Shown here one piece after another: positions 55,720 to 63,515 of a DNA stretch of 64,000 bases. Made by a program: the position numbers and the translations under genes. The notes under the pieces are model-generated. The model was given only the letters and a program-made list of their open reading frames with translations. It did no database searches and was not told where the DNA came from. The stretch lies in assembly GCF_005233515.1 (NCBI RefSeq), contig NZ_QFZZ01000001.1:401320-465319 (forward strand). Direction: 5' to 3'. Position 1 is the stretch's first letter. The number at the start of each line of letters is the position of its first letter. This stretch comes from Pseudomonas sp. CFBP13508. Lineage in GTDB: Bacteria; Pseudomonadota; Gammaproteobacteria; Pseudomonadales; Pseudomonadaceae.

Positions 55720-56097
55720 ATGATCATTCGACGTCCTTTATTGATTGCCTGCCTTTGCCTGCTCGGTTTTGACACCGTCAGCGCAGCCCAGTCTGCGCCG
55801 GTCAGCGGAGTGATTCGCTTCAGCGGTCGAATTGTCGAGGCAAGTTGCATTGCGAGTGGCGCCAGCCATTCTTCTGTCGAGTTGCTTGATTGCCCCCAGG
55901 CAAACACCGGGCAGATTTTTACCGTGAACAACGTCAGTGCGGCAGGGCGAGGTGAGTCGCGCCAGCAGGTGTTTGTGAAGGTGATTGCCGATACTCATGA
56001 GCAGGACGATTATTACGACCAGCGCTTGCTGCTCACGGACAACAAGGGTCACCAGATAACGAGCGGTAATTACGTAGTGACGATGACGCTGCCTTGA
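55720..56097 (+). CDS. Minor fimbrial subunit-like protein
   Basis: A 125-residue protein with signal peptide (about 1-22) and a short pilin domain: VIRFSGRIVEASCIAS with the first Cys, LLDCPQA with the second only 14-15 residues later, and a C-terminal SGNYVVTMTLP strand. It is smaller than a normal pilin and the cysteine spacing is unusual, so it may be a terminator, tip or adaptor subunit. GGAG lies 7 nt before the ATG. It is 102 nt after the kinase stop and may be co-transcribed with it. Confidence 0.75.
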   Translation: MIIRRPLLIACLCLLGFDTVSAAQSAPVSGVIRFSGRIVEASCIASGASHSSVELLDCPQANTGQIFTVNNVSAAGRGESRQQVFVKVIADTHEQDDYYDQRLLLTDNKGHQITSGNYVVTMTLP

Positions 56098-56119
56098 TGG
56101 CTTGGAAAGAATGAGTCTG

Positions 56120-56155
56120 CGCCCCTTGTTTCAAGGTTACTGACAAAAAGGGGCG
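56120..56155 (+). terminator. Hairpin after minor pilin
   Basis: CGCCCCTT (56120-56127) pairs with AAGGGGCG (56148-56155) over a 20-nt loop, 22 nt past the stop. Only a weak T run follows (TTAAT), so termination may be partial. Confidence 0.45.
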
Positions 56156-56162
56156 TTAATAA

Positions 56163-56176
56163 TGAGAATTGTCTGG
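56163..56176. promoter_or_regulatory. RcsB-like box (left arm strong)
   Basis: TGAGAATTGTCTGG: the left arm TGAGA and TCT of the right arm fit, the last two bases do not. It shares the 13-mer ATGAGAATTGTCT, and then GTT-x-GC, with the site at 59408. Confidence 0.45.
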
Positions 56177-56327
56177 TTCGCACAGAACCGTCCCGCGCTT
56201 CTGGCTCGTCGCGACTCCCCTGCGTTGCAAAATCCCTCCTTCAACACTTTCTGAGCCAGACCATGCGCCGATCGCGTGGGCTGTCGTCAAGGTGTGGCTT
56301 TTTATCATCTATCCCTGCGTTCATTTT

Positions 56328-56341
56328 TGAGACAAGTCTCA
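56328..56341 (+). promoter_or_regulatory. RcsB-like box, perfect palindrome
   Basis: TGAGACAAGTCTCA is a perfect dyad fitting TRAGA-N4-TCTYA. The centre of a -10-like TATTTT (56365-56370) lies 33 nt away and the receiver-like gene starts at 56406, so the box sits near -42. Confidence 0.6.
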
Positions 56342-56405
56342 TATCAGGCAGGTTGGCCCTTGGTTATTTTCTTGAAAGGAAGAATGGAGCTGCCAAAGGT
56401 GTCCG

Positions 56406-56867
56406 ATGTTTCTTGAAAATAACCGCAGTAGATCCTTGCGGATCCTGATCGCCGATAGCGATGTGCGCAGAGGTCAGTCAATCGAACAGCAGTTCAACAA
56501 GCTGGGCTGTCTCAGCGTCTTGAACGTTTGCACTTATCGTGACCTGAAAATACTGACGTATTACTGCCCTCAACGGTTGAGCCTGGTCGTCGTCAATGCT
56601 GAGTTGCTCAACGAAATGGCGATGGATCCGCTCGACTTTTTCGGGGAAAACCCGCTGATTCGTCATCTGCTGATTTTCAATCCCAACGATGATCACCAGT
56701 GGTCGAAGACCTTCTTCAACCCGCATCCGCAACGCTGGATGCGCCTGGTCTCGAAAATCAATCTGCCGCGACTGGCAGATTTTCTGATGCTGGCCGACCC
56801 GGCGCTCAAGGAAATTGCGGAGCCGGCCTCGACCAACTCCACACTCTCTCCGTGCGCCAACCGCTAG
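56406..56867 (+). CDS. Receiver-like protein lacking the phospho-acceptor Asp
   Basis: A 153-residue single-domain protein. The first strand and acidic pair of a receiver are kept (LRILIADSD, Asp17 and Asp19), but the expected phospho-acceptor strand reads LVVVNAEL with Asn64, so it should not be phosphorylated in the usual way. The later half (HLLIFNPNDDHQWSKTFF) keeps the strand order but not the usual Lys. No output domain. It could bind the kinase or a regulator without phosphate. It precedes the chemoreceptor gene by 114 nt. Confidence 0.65.
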   Translation: MFLENNRSRSLRILIADSDVRRGQSIEQQFNKLGCLSVLNVCTYRDLKILTYYCPQRLSLVVVNAELLNEMAMDPLDFFGENPLIRHLLIFNPNDDHQWSKTFFNPHPQRWMRLVSKINLPRLADFLMLADPALKEIAEPASTNSTLSPCANR

Positions 56868-56981
56868 CTACCGCACCTTCCCGCGTTGATCCAGGTATGC
56901 GCCGAGGCGCTATACCGCAGCGCCGCTCTGCTGCCCACTCGTTTACCCCATTGTCTTGAATACACTCTAAGGTAAGGCATC

Positions 56982-58610
56982 ATGCTGCTTCGTAAACTCA
57001 ATCTCGCGCCGCGTTCGGCGCTGTGTTTCGGCTTGTTCTGTCTCATGATTATCGCGATCGGATTGATCGCTCTGCAGCAAGTCGACTTGCTCAACAAGGC
57101 AGAAACGTACGTCGAGACGACGATCGTGCCGAGTATCAAGCTGCTCGGCCAACTCGATCGCGAGTTCGTCGAAATCAAGGGCAACAACGCTCGCTTGCGC
57201 AATCCCATTGAAACGAGTGAGCGCAAAGCGCAGGCCCTGATTGACATCCAGCAGTCGCGTCAGATGATCAAAAATCATCAGCGTGCGCTCATTGACCTGC
57301 TGGCGACTGACGCCGGGCGCGAGGCGTTCGAGGAGTTTGCCAAAGCACAGAAGGTCAACGATCAGGCGCAAGATCAATACCTTGAAACAGTGGCGAACGG
57401 GCAGCTTGAAGCGGCCATTGCGCTGTCCAGGAATCAGATGCGTGCGGCGTCGGATGGCGTACAGGTCGCGCTCAAGAAGTTGATTGCTCTCAACGAGATA
57501 GAAGCTTATGAGGCGGGCAAGCAGGCCGACAATGTCTATGAGCACACGCTGTTGATCGTCAGTGTGTTCATTCTCATCGCGATCGGTGCTTCGTTGGCCC
57601 TGGCCGTGTTGTATACCCGCAGCCTGACGGTACCCATTGCAGGCTCGCTAAGGGTGGCCGAATGCATCGCCGCCAATGATCTGAGCGAAACCATTGCGCT
57701 GGATGGCTCCGATGAGGCGGCGCAAATGCTGTCGTCATTGGCGGCGATGCAAACCAGTCTGCGAGATGCCTTGATCATGATCCGTGATTCGTCCACGCAG
57801 TTGGCCGAGACCTCGGAGGTCATGCACGGCGTCACTGAAGATATCTCGCGTATCACTCAACGTCAGAGCCATGAAATCGAAATGGCCGCCACCGCCGTCA
57901 CTGAAATGAGTGCAGCGGTGGAGCAGGTTGCAGACAACGCCGCATCGACCTCGCAGCTGACGTCGGAATCAAGCGCGGCAGCCATTGCCGGTCGAAGTCA
58001 GGTCAGCGACACGGTAGCCGCAATCAACCTGATGGTGTCCAGCGTGCACAGCACCTCGGCTGAGGTGCAGGCGCTATCGACCATGGCGAGCGATATCAGC
58101 AGCGTGCTGGACGTTATCCGAGAGGTTGCCGAACAAACCAATCTGCTTGCCTTGAACGCAGCGATCGAAGCGGCGCGGGCGGGGGAGGCGGGTCGCGGTT
58201 TTGCCGTGGTTGCCGATGAGGTGAGAGGGCTGGCGCAGCGTACTCAGAAGTCGACCGAGGACATCGAGTCCATGGTCAGCTCCATTCAGTCGGGCACCAG
58301 CCGCGCAGTTTCCTCCATGAGCCACACCCGCGCTCAGGCCGAGAGAACGCTCGAAATGGCCAATATCGCCGGCGAAGTGCTGACCGACATCACTGGCTCG
58401 CTGAATCTCATCAACGAGCGAAACCTGCTGATGGCAACCGCTGCAGAAGAGCAGGCTCAGGTTGCGCGTGAAGTGGATCGCAGCCTGATCAGCATTCGCG
58501 ACCTTTCGTGTGAAACCGCAGAGGGATCGAAACAGACCGCAGTCGCATCGGCGGAGCTGTCGCAATTGGCGGCGTCGCTGAACAAATTGACCAAGGAATT
58601 CAAACTTTAA
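56982..58610 (+). CDS. Methyl-accepting chemotaxis protein
   Basis: A 542-residue receptor. TM1 (about 13-33), a periplasmic four-helix-bundle ligand domain (about 34-187), TM2 (about 189-211), a HAMP domain (about 212-265) and a long cytoplasmic signalling helix pair. The hairpin tip is [21 protein letters not shown] with [15 protein letters not shown], which contacts CheA/CheW. No C-terminal CheR-binding pentapeptide. The ligand is unknown. Its place inside a fimbrial island suggests a link between attachment and taxis or a Wsp-like pathway. Confidence 0.93.
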   Translation: MLLRKLNLAPRSALCFGLFCLMIIAIGLIALQQVDLLNKAETYVETTIVPSIKLLGQLDREFVEIKGNNARLRNPIETSERKAQALIDIQQSRQMIKNHQRALIDLLATDAGREAFEEFAKAQKVNDQAQDQYLETVANGQLEAAIALSRNQMRAASDGVQVALKKLIALNEIEAYEAGKQADNVYEHTLLIVSVFILIAIGASLALAVLYTRSLTVPIAGSLRVAECIAANDLSETIALDGSDEAAQMLSSLAAMQTSLRDALIMIRDSSTQLAETSEVMHGVTEDISRITQRQSHEIEMAATAVTEMSAAVEQVADNAASTSQLTSESSAAAIAGRSQVSDTVAAINLMVSSVHSTSAEVQALSTMASDISSVLDVIREVAEQTNLLALNAAIEAARAGEAGRGFAVVADEVRGLAQRTQKSTEDIESMVSSIQSGTSRAVSSMSHTRAQAERTLEMANIAGEVLTDITGSLNLINERNLLMATAAEEQAQVAREVDRSLISIRDLSCETAEGSKQTAVASAELSQLAASLNKLTKEFKL

Positions 58611-58621
58611 TCAGTAAACGT

Positions 58622-58646
58622 AAAGCCCTGGCTACCAGGGCTTTTT
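58622..58646. terminator. Bidirectional terminator
   Basis: AAAGCCCTGG (58622-58631) pairs with CCAGGGCTTT (58635-58644) with a 3-nt loop; T runs follow on both strands. It separates the chemoreceptor gene from the convergent coiled-coil gene. Confidence 0.88.
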
Positions 58647-58648
58647 GA

Positions 58649-59233
58649 TCAGCGCTCGATCGGCGCAGCAAAGTCTTGCGCATGGGGTGCAGAGTCAGTT
58701 TGTGCTGGCGATGCGGTTTGTGCTGTCAACTGCTCAATGCAGCTGGCGAGTTGTTTTTCATAGCTTTCAAGTACCGCTTCGGCTTCAGCTTCGCGCTCAT
58801 CACGCAGGCGGAAGAAATCGTCGCGATTGAGTTGGTCCGCAACAAGTCGGATGTTTTGCTCGATGATCGCGCACAGTGAATCTTCATCCTCTAACGCCGC
58901 GCTGGACAGGGCTGCCTGTCGGTTGTTTTCGAGTTCGGTTTTTGCGTGCTCAGCGGCCTTCGCCTGTTCCTTTGCGCTAAGCAGGTCGGCTTCCAAAACC
59001 TGTTTCTGTTCCGCCAGGCGCTTCAGTTCTGCGCTCATCGACTGGATTGCATCGGCGCGCTGGGTGAGTTGGACCTCCTGTTGTTGCACCACAGCCTTCA
59101 GTGGAAACAGTTCATTGAGTTGGTAGCCGGCGACCACAGTCATGGCGATCAGTGCCAGCGCAAGAATGGTCAGGCAGTAGATGGCGGCGTTGCTCTGGGG
59201 TTTTGAGCTATTGAGGGTATCGAGGGCTCTCAC
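58649..59233 (-). CDS. Single-pass membrane coiled-coil protein, unknown function
   Basis: A 194-residue protein from a GTG start (59233) with AGGAG 10 nt upstream. One membrane helix (about 19-39, IYCLTILALALIAMTVVAG) is followed by a long heptad-rich coiled coil (about 45-110, QQEVQLTQRADAIQSMSAEL onward) and a charged C-terminal part with two cysteines and a Pro/Ala/Thr tail. No family recognised. It stands between the chemoreceptor and the adhesin, and a perfect RcsB-like palindrome lies 56-73 nt upstream, so it may belong to the fimbrial regulon. Confidence 0.7.
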   Translation of the reverse strand: MRALDTLNSSKPQSNAAIYCLTILALALIAMTVVAGYQLNELFPLKAVVQQQEVQLTQRADAIQSMSAELKRLAEQKQVLEADLLSAKEQAKAAEHAKTELENNRQAALSSAALEDEDSLCAIIEQNIRLVADQLNRDDFFRLRDEREAEAEAVLESYEKQLASCIEQLTAQTASPAQTDSAPHAQDFAAPIER

Positions 59234-59288
59234 GGAATCGTTTCTCCTATCAAGAGTAGACAGTGTAATAACCTCGATTCGCTGGGCC

Positions 59289-59306
59289 TTTAAGACGAGT
59301 CTTAAA
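59289..59306. promoter_or_regulatory. RcsB-like box, perfect 18-nt palindrome
   Basis: TTTAAGACGAGTCTTAAA is a perfect dyad whose core TAAGA-N4-TCTTA equals the arm pattern of the enterobacterial RcsAB box. It lies 56-73 nt upstream of the coiled-coil gene (minus strand), with a -10-like TATTAC on that strand at 59265-59270. Confidence 0.6.
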
Positions 59307-59407
59307 TTGTGCTCTATTTGCGTATGTCGATAACGGCTAACATTTGTTAACGAATTCGCAGAAGGCTTCTTGTTTAAACCGACTATCTAAAGTTTCTTGT
59401 GGGTCCA

Positions 59408-59426
59408 TGAGAATTGTCTTGTTTGC
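59408..59426 (+). promoter_or_regulatory. RcsB-like box upstream of adhesin
   Basis: TGAGAATTGTCTTGTTTGC repeats the core and following GTT-x-GC of the site at 56163. It lies 138-156 nt upstream of the adhesin start. Confidence 0.45.
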
Positions 59427-59563
59427 GAATAAATAAACTTTTTGCTCAAGCTCCTTTTTTTCATTATCGTCTGCTGCCGCTTTGGTGGCGTTTACTGCTG
59501 ATAGTTCACGCAATCGTCCGCCATTCAAATGTTTGCAAACACGGCGAGTTCAGAGAGATTGCT

Positions 59564-60520
59564 ATGAAGTTTTCCCATGTTTTAATTGTCGGTTTTTTGT
59601 ATTTACTGCCATTTAACGCAATGGCTGCAGTTTGCGAATTTTATCCCGACCATTCCAAGGGCAGTGTCAGGGTGGTTCTTCCAGCCACGATCTCGGTGCC
59701 TCGTGACACGCCCAACGGCACGGTTATCTATGAAAGCCCGATCGTGACCCTGGGCGCCATACCCAGCTCATTCAGGTGCTCTGCGGTACACAACGAAGGT
59801 GTACGCAATACTGTCGGCGTTACTCAGCCGGGCGCGGAGATTTTTCCTATCGGAAATACCGGAATCGGCTGGCAATGGGTCCGACCGCCATCGGGGAAAG
59901 CGTGGAAAGGCTTTCCAGGAACTACCGACACTGCTGGCGGTTGGGGTTGGAATGGTTCTGAGCACATCTTGCGTTTTGTAAAGACGGGAACTATTTCCGG
60001 CAGTGCGACGATACCCTCAGGCCAACTTGGGACCTTCGTCGCTGCAGAGATCGAGCCTCTGGCAATGAATACAAATGGCACGCGGATCGTCTCGCAGTCT
60101 TGTGAAACACCTGATGTGAAAGTGGATATGGGCAGCTACACCATGAGCGATTTTTTGCAGAACGGTGATTATGCGAAGGAGAAATACTTCTTTCTTGATA
60201 TGAAAAACTGTCCTCCCGGAATCAATAACTTCAGGTACTCCTTTTCGCCCACTGCGGGCAGCCCTGCATGGAGCGCTGATACCGGCGTGGTACACCTCAA
60301 CAGTAATTCCACTGCCAAAGGGCTGGCATTGCAAATGCGCTTCAGTGACAGGACGATACTCAAGCTGAACCAGAATTACATAATGAAAGCGCCAACATCG
60401 AGCGGCGGTAATGCATCCGTTTCCTTGCAAGCCCGCTTCGTGCGCATCGAGCCTTCCAATGCGCAAATGCGAGCGGGCGATGCCAATGCCGAAATTGCCT
60501 TTGTCGTCGAGTATCTATGA
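59564..60520 (+). CDS. Two-domain fimbrial adhesin-like protein
   Basis: A 318-residue secreted protein with signal peptide (about 1-21, ending AMA). The N-terminal half (about 22-180) is a distinct, Trp/Gly-rich domain (GNTGIGWQWVRPP, GGWGWNGSE), the likely receptor-binding lectin. The C-terminal half is a pilin domain with a Cys in SQSCETPDVKVDMGSY and one in MKNCPPGINNF, ending with the strand EIAFVVEYL. This is the layout of tip adhesins. ATG 59564 has AGAGA upstream and the signal peptide follows directly; the frame extends 50 codons upstream without coding character. It is well separated from the main fimbrial operon. Confidence 0.82.
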   Translation: MKFSHVLIVGFLYLLPFNAMAAVCEFYPDHSKGSVRVVLPATISVPRDTPNGTVIYESPIVTLGAIPSSFRCSAVHNEGVRNTVGVTQPGAEIFPIGNTGIGWQWVRPPSGKAWKGFPGTTDTAGGWGWNGSEHILRFVKTGTISGSATIPSGQLGTFVAAEIEPLAMNTNGTRIVSQSCETPDVKVDMGSYTMSDFLQNGDYAKEKYFFLDMKNCPPGINNFRYSFSPTAGSPAWSADTGVVHLNSNSTAKGLALQMRFSDRTILKLNQNYIMKAPTSSGGNASVSLQARFVRIEPSNAQMRAGDANAEIAFVVEYL

Positions 60521-60874
60521 GCCCAACAGCCTCTTCACCTCAGCCACAATCACCGCAATATCAAACGGCTTGGGCACTACCACATCAAACAGATCCGAGC
60601 GCTGCATGCCGATGTGCGCTTGCGCGCCACTCATGAGAATGATCGGCAAGTGTTTGACGGACGGCTGGGCACGCACGGCTTCGGCGAATTCGAGGCCGTC
60701 CATGACCGGCATCATGAAGTCAGTGATGACCAGGGCTGGACGTTCTCTTTCCAGCACTTCTAGAGCCTTCTTGCCATTGCTCGCGGTCACAGTCATGAAG
60801 CCCTCATCCTCAAGCGCAAAGCCAAGAATGTCAGCAATCAGATACTCGTCGTCGACTACCAGAATGGTGGTCAT
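60515..60874 (-). CDS. CheY-like single-domain response regulator
   Basis: A 119-residue receiver with Asp8/Asp9, phospho-acceptor Asp52 (ITDFMMPVMDG), the switch Ser in ILMSGAQ and Lys in VVPKPF. No output domain. It follows the KaiC-like gene by 23 nt on the same strand, so the two are likely co-transcribed. It overlaps the end of the convergent adhesin gene by 6 nt. Confidence 0.93.
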   Translation of the reverse strand: MTTILVVDDEYLIADILGFALEDEGFMTVTASNGKKALEVLERERPALVITDFMMPVMDGLEFAEAVRAQPSVKHLPIILMSGAQAHIGMQRSDLFDVVVPKPFDIAVIVAEVKRLLGS

Positions 60875-60897
60875 GTTATTTCAACCCGCTTGAAGAC

Positions 60898-62337
60898 TTA
60901 CGAAATTGAACCAGGCAATGACTCAGCTGCGACTGAAGGTTCATTTTTCAAAGCCTTTTCCAGGAACACATCTTGATCGCGTACAACCACCTCGAACCGC
61001 GACGGGTTGTAGGAGCTATCGCGTACCTTAAGAATGGAAAGCGTCCTGCGAAGTTCAGCGTGATTTTCAAAGAACCGCATGAGGATCAGGTTGTCGACAA
61101 TACTGGACAGGTCAGAGTTCGGTGCGCTGACCTCGGAGCCGAACAAATCGCGCATTTCCCAGGAGGCAAAGACCGTCACGCCTCTGGACCGCAGTTCGTT
61201 CATCAGTGCACTGAAAAAGTCGGTGATGCGTTCCGGTGTGGTTGACACCCGTGTCATGCCGCTCAGGCTATCGATGAACAGGCGCTTGATGCCTCTCTCA
61301 TCGACCAGGCTCAGCAGGCGTGCGCCGAGGCCATCGAGCAAACCCTCCGTTGTTGGCTGCCAGGCAATGCTCAATGCGCCGCTGTGTTCCATGTGTTCGA
61401 TATCAATGCCCAGCGAACGGCCTTTCAGGCGCAGGCGCTGCGGGCTTTCATAGAAACCGAAATGCAGGCCAGGCGCTTCGACCGTCGATTGCGAGAGAAA
61501 CTTCAGACCCAGCGTGGTCTTGCCGATGCCGGAAGGCCCCATGACCAGCGTGACGCTGGAGCTGTGCAAGCCGCCACCAAAGATCTCGTCAAGGGAAGCA
61601 ATGCCGCTTGGAATGCGCGTCATGTCCGCGCTGTCGGGGGCGGAAGGGCGCTTGTAGAGACTTTCGAGGCGCGGGTAAACGACCAGGCCATTATCGGTGA
61701 TTTCACATTCGTGAAGACCGGTCAACGCGCCGCTGCCGCGAGTCTTGCGCAGATGAATGCGACGCACCGAGCGGGTGCCGAACAGCTCTTCGCCCATTTC
61801 GATGACGCCGTCGACCATCGTATGCTCGGGGCTGCCGTCGTCCAGGCGCGAGCTGGTGAGAAACAGCACGGTGCAACCGGCAAAAGCTGCGTGGCCTTGC
61901 AGTTCGGAGATGAATTTTTTCGTGTCGATCGGCGAGTCGGCTTTGGAGCGTGCATTGAGCAGGCCGTCGACGACCATGACGGTCGCCTTCTGCCGAGTGA
62001 TTTCGCGTCGCAGCAGCTTCACGACTTCATCGAGGCCTTCGTTTTCCAGCGTATCGAATGCGCTGACAAACTGAATTTCGGCGCCGACTCGCGAAGCGTC
62101 GAAGAAACTCATCGTCGACAGGAATTGGAACAGACGATCGTGGGACTCGGCCAGCAACGTAGCGACCAGAACACGACCACCGTTGCGGGCGTGATGAAAC
62201 CCCAACTGATTGGCGAGGATGGTCTTGCCGGAACCCGGACGCCCTTGAATGATGTACGAAGCACCCGCCACCAGGCCGCCCTGAAGCAGCGCGTCGAGCC
62301 CTTCGATTCCGCTTTGAAGGCGTTTTAGCTTTTCCAC
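60898..62337 (-). CDS. KaiC-like double-domain ATPase
   Basis: A 479-residue RecA-fold protein with two KaiC domains, starting at GTG 62337. Walker A motifs are GRPGSGKT (32-39) and GPSGIGKTT (about 265-273). Walker B-like strands are VMVVDGLL and RLFIDSLS. The cyanobacterial KaiC autophosphorylation segment HIST is DLSS here (in DLSSIVDNLILMRF), so two hydroxyl residues are kept. KaiA and KaiB genes are absent, so a clock function is not implied. Paired with a CheY-like receiver, a phosphorelay-linked signalling ATPase is the best reading. Confidence 0.88.
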   Translation of the reverse strand: MEKLKRLQSGIEGLDALLQGGLVAGASYIIQGRPGSGKTILANQLGFHHARNGGRVLVATLLAESHDRLFQFLSTMSFFDASRVGAEIQFVSAFDTLENEGLDEVVKLLRREITRQKATVMVVDGLLNARSKADSPIDTKKFISELQGHAAFAGCTVLFLTSSRLDDGSPEHTMVDGVIEMGEELFGTRSVRRIHLRKTRGSGALTGLHECEITDNGLVVYPRLESLYKRPSAPDSADMTRIPSGIASLDEIFGGGLHSSSVTLVMGPSGIGKTTLGLKFLSQSTVEAPGLHFGFYESPQRLRLKGRSLGIDIEHMEHSGALSIAWQPTTEGLLDGLGARLLSLVDERGIKRLFIDSLSGMTRVSTTPERITDFFSALMNELRSRGVTVFASWEMRDLFGSEVSAPNSDLSSIVDNLILMRFFENHAELRRTLSILKVRDSSYNPSRFEVVVRDQDVFLEKALKNEPSVAAESLPGSIS

Positions 62338-62530
62338 AATGCGACCCTGATCTGAATAAACAGGCTTGTTAAGCCGGATGGATGAAATGCTAACGCCAAT
62401 TTGAATTCGGGGCCATTGCGGTCAAGGCAAAGTAGCTTGGAAATTGACGGCTGGAGAGTGGCTGCGAGCGATCGAAGAATAGGGACAACCCGCAAACGGG
62501 AAGATTCGATTTTCAAACGCCAGAAACGAC

Positions 62531-62554
62531 AAAGCCCTGAATAATCAGGGCTTT
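62531..62554 (-). terminator. Terminator after tRNA-Ser
   Basis: AAAGCCCTGA (62531-62540) pairs with TCAGGGCTTT (62545-62554) over a 4-nt loop, 13 nt past the tRNA 3' end. Confidence 0.75.
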
Positions 62555-62567
62555 GTCGTACATAAGA

Positions 62568-62655
62568 TGGCGGAGGCGATGGGATTCGAACTCATGGACC
62601 TGTTACAGTCGACGGTTTTCAAGACCGTTGCCTTAAACCACTCGGCCACACCTCC
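62568..62655 (-). tRNA. tRNA-Ser (anticodon UGA)
   Basis: 88 nt with encoded CCA. On the minus strand the acceptor stem starts GGAGGTG and pairs with CGCCTCC before G-CCA. The D arm is GGCCGAGTGG-like, the anticodon loop CTTGAAA holds TGA, a long variable arm (type II) follows as expected for serine, and the T arm has GTTCGAATC. Confidence 0.97.
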
Positions 62656-62778
62656 GTTTGCGTTGCGGGCGCCATAATACCTGAATGAAACACACTGTCA
62701 AACTCTCTGCATGGCTTGTTACAGAGCGTCTGTTATGATCTTTGCGACTGAACGTTTCAAACCAACAGGAGTGTCGCC

Positions 62779-63450
62779 ATGCGCGAACAGGATTACGCAG
62801 TTAATAACAGCGTGCAGGCTGAGCAGCTAGAGGTTAGCCGCGTCCTGCGCAACACTTATGGTCTCTTGGCTCTGACCCTCGCATTCAGCGGTGTGATGGC
62901 CTTCGTAGCCCAGCAGATGCGTGTCGGCTACCCGAACATTTTCGTGGTGCTGATCGGCTTCTACGGGCTGTTCTTCCTCACCAACAAACTCCGTGATTCC
63001 GCGTGGGGCCTGGTGTCCGCCTTCGCGTTGACCGGTTTCATGGGTTTCCTGCTCGGCCCGATCCTCAACCGTTACCTGGGCATGCAGGGCGGCGCTGAAG
63101 TGGTCAGCTCGGCATTCGCCATGACCGCGCTGGTGTTCGGTGGTCTGTCGGCCTACGTGCTGATCACCCGCAAGGACATGAGCTTCCTTGGCGGCTTCAT
63201 CACCGCAGGTTTCTTTGTCCTGCTGGGCGCTACGCTGGCGAGCTTCTTCTTCCAGATCAGCGGCCTGCAACTGGCGATCAGCGCCGGCTTCGTGCTGTTC
63301 TCGTCGGTCTGCATTCTGTTCCAGACCAGCGCGATCATCCACGGCGGCGAGCGCAACTACATCATGGCGACCATCAGCCTGTATGTATCGATCTACAACC
63401 TGTTCGTCAGCCTGCTGCAACTGTTCGGCATCATGAGCCGCGACGACTGA
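62779..63450 (+). CDS. yccA: Bax inhibitor-1 / YccA family membrane protein
   Basis: A 223-residue inner-membrane protein with seven helices, of the UPF0005/BI-1 family. SRVLRNTYGLLALTLAFSG near the start and the SVCILFQTSAIIHGGERNYI region with its acidic residue are typical. E. coli YccA binds and modulates the FtsH protease. AGGAG precedes the ATG. Monocistronic, with its own terminator. Confidence 0.93.
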   Translation: MREQDYAVNNSVQAEQLEVSRVLRNTYGLLALTLAFSGVMAFVAQQMRVGYPNIFVVLIGFYGLFFLTNKLRDSAWGLVSAFALTGFMGFLLGPILNRYLGMQGGAEVVSSAFAMTALVFGGLSAYVLITRKDMSFLGGFITAGFFVLLGATLASFFFQISGLQLAISAGFVLFSSVCILFQTSAIIHGGERNYIMATISLYVSIYNLFVSLLQLFGIMSRDD

Positions 63451-63466
63451 TCGTAATGGCTGCAAT

Positions 63467-63492
63467 AAAAAACCCGCTTCTGCGGGTTTTTT
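63467..63492. terminator. Bidirectional Rho-independent terminator
   Basis: AACCCGC (63471-63477) pairs with GCGGGTT (63482-63488), flanked by A and T runs so that it works on both strands, for yccA and for the convergent lipoprotein gene. Confidence 0.92.
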
Positions 63493-63515
63493 ATTGTCTG
63501 GAAGAAAGTAGTCGT

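Larger units (their letters stand above)
56098..56405. other. Intergenic region with two RcsB-like boxes
   Basis: 308 nt without a gene. Contents in order: hairpin 56120-56155, box 56163-56176, box 56328-56341, and a -10-like TATTTT at 56365-56370 before the receiver-like gene. Confidence 0.55.
59234..59563. other. AT-rich divergent region with two RcsB-like boxes
   Basis: 330 nt between the coiled-coil gene and the adhesin. Visibly AT-rich. Holds the palindrome at 59289-59306 and the box at 59408-59426. Short open frames here lack ribosome sites and are not accepted. Confidence 0.55.

Noticed and set aside
60898..62337. A circadian clock locus, because of the KaiC-like gene
   Set aside because: No KaiA or KaiB is nearby and KaiC-like ATPases are common in bacteria without clocks.
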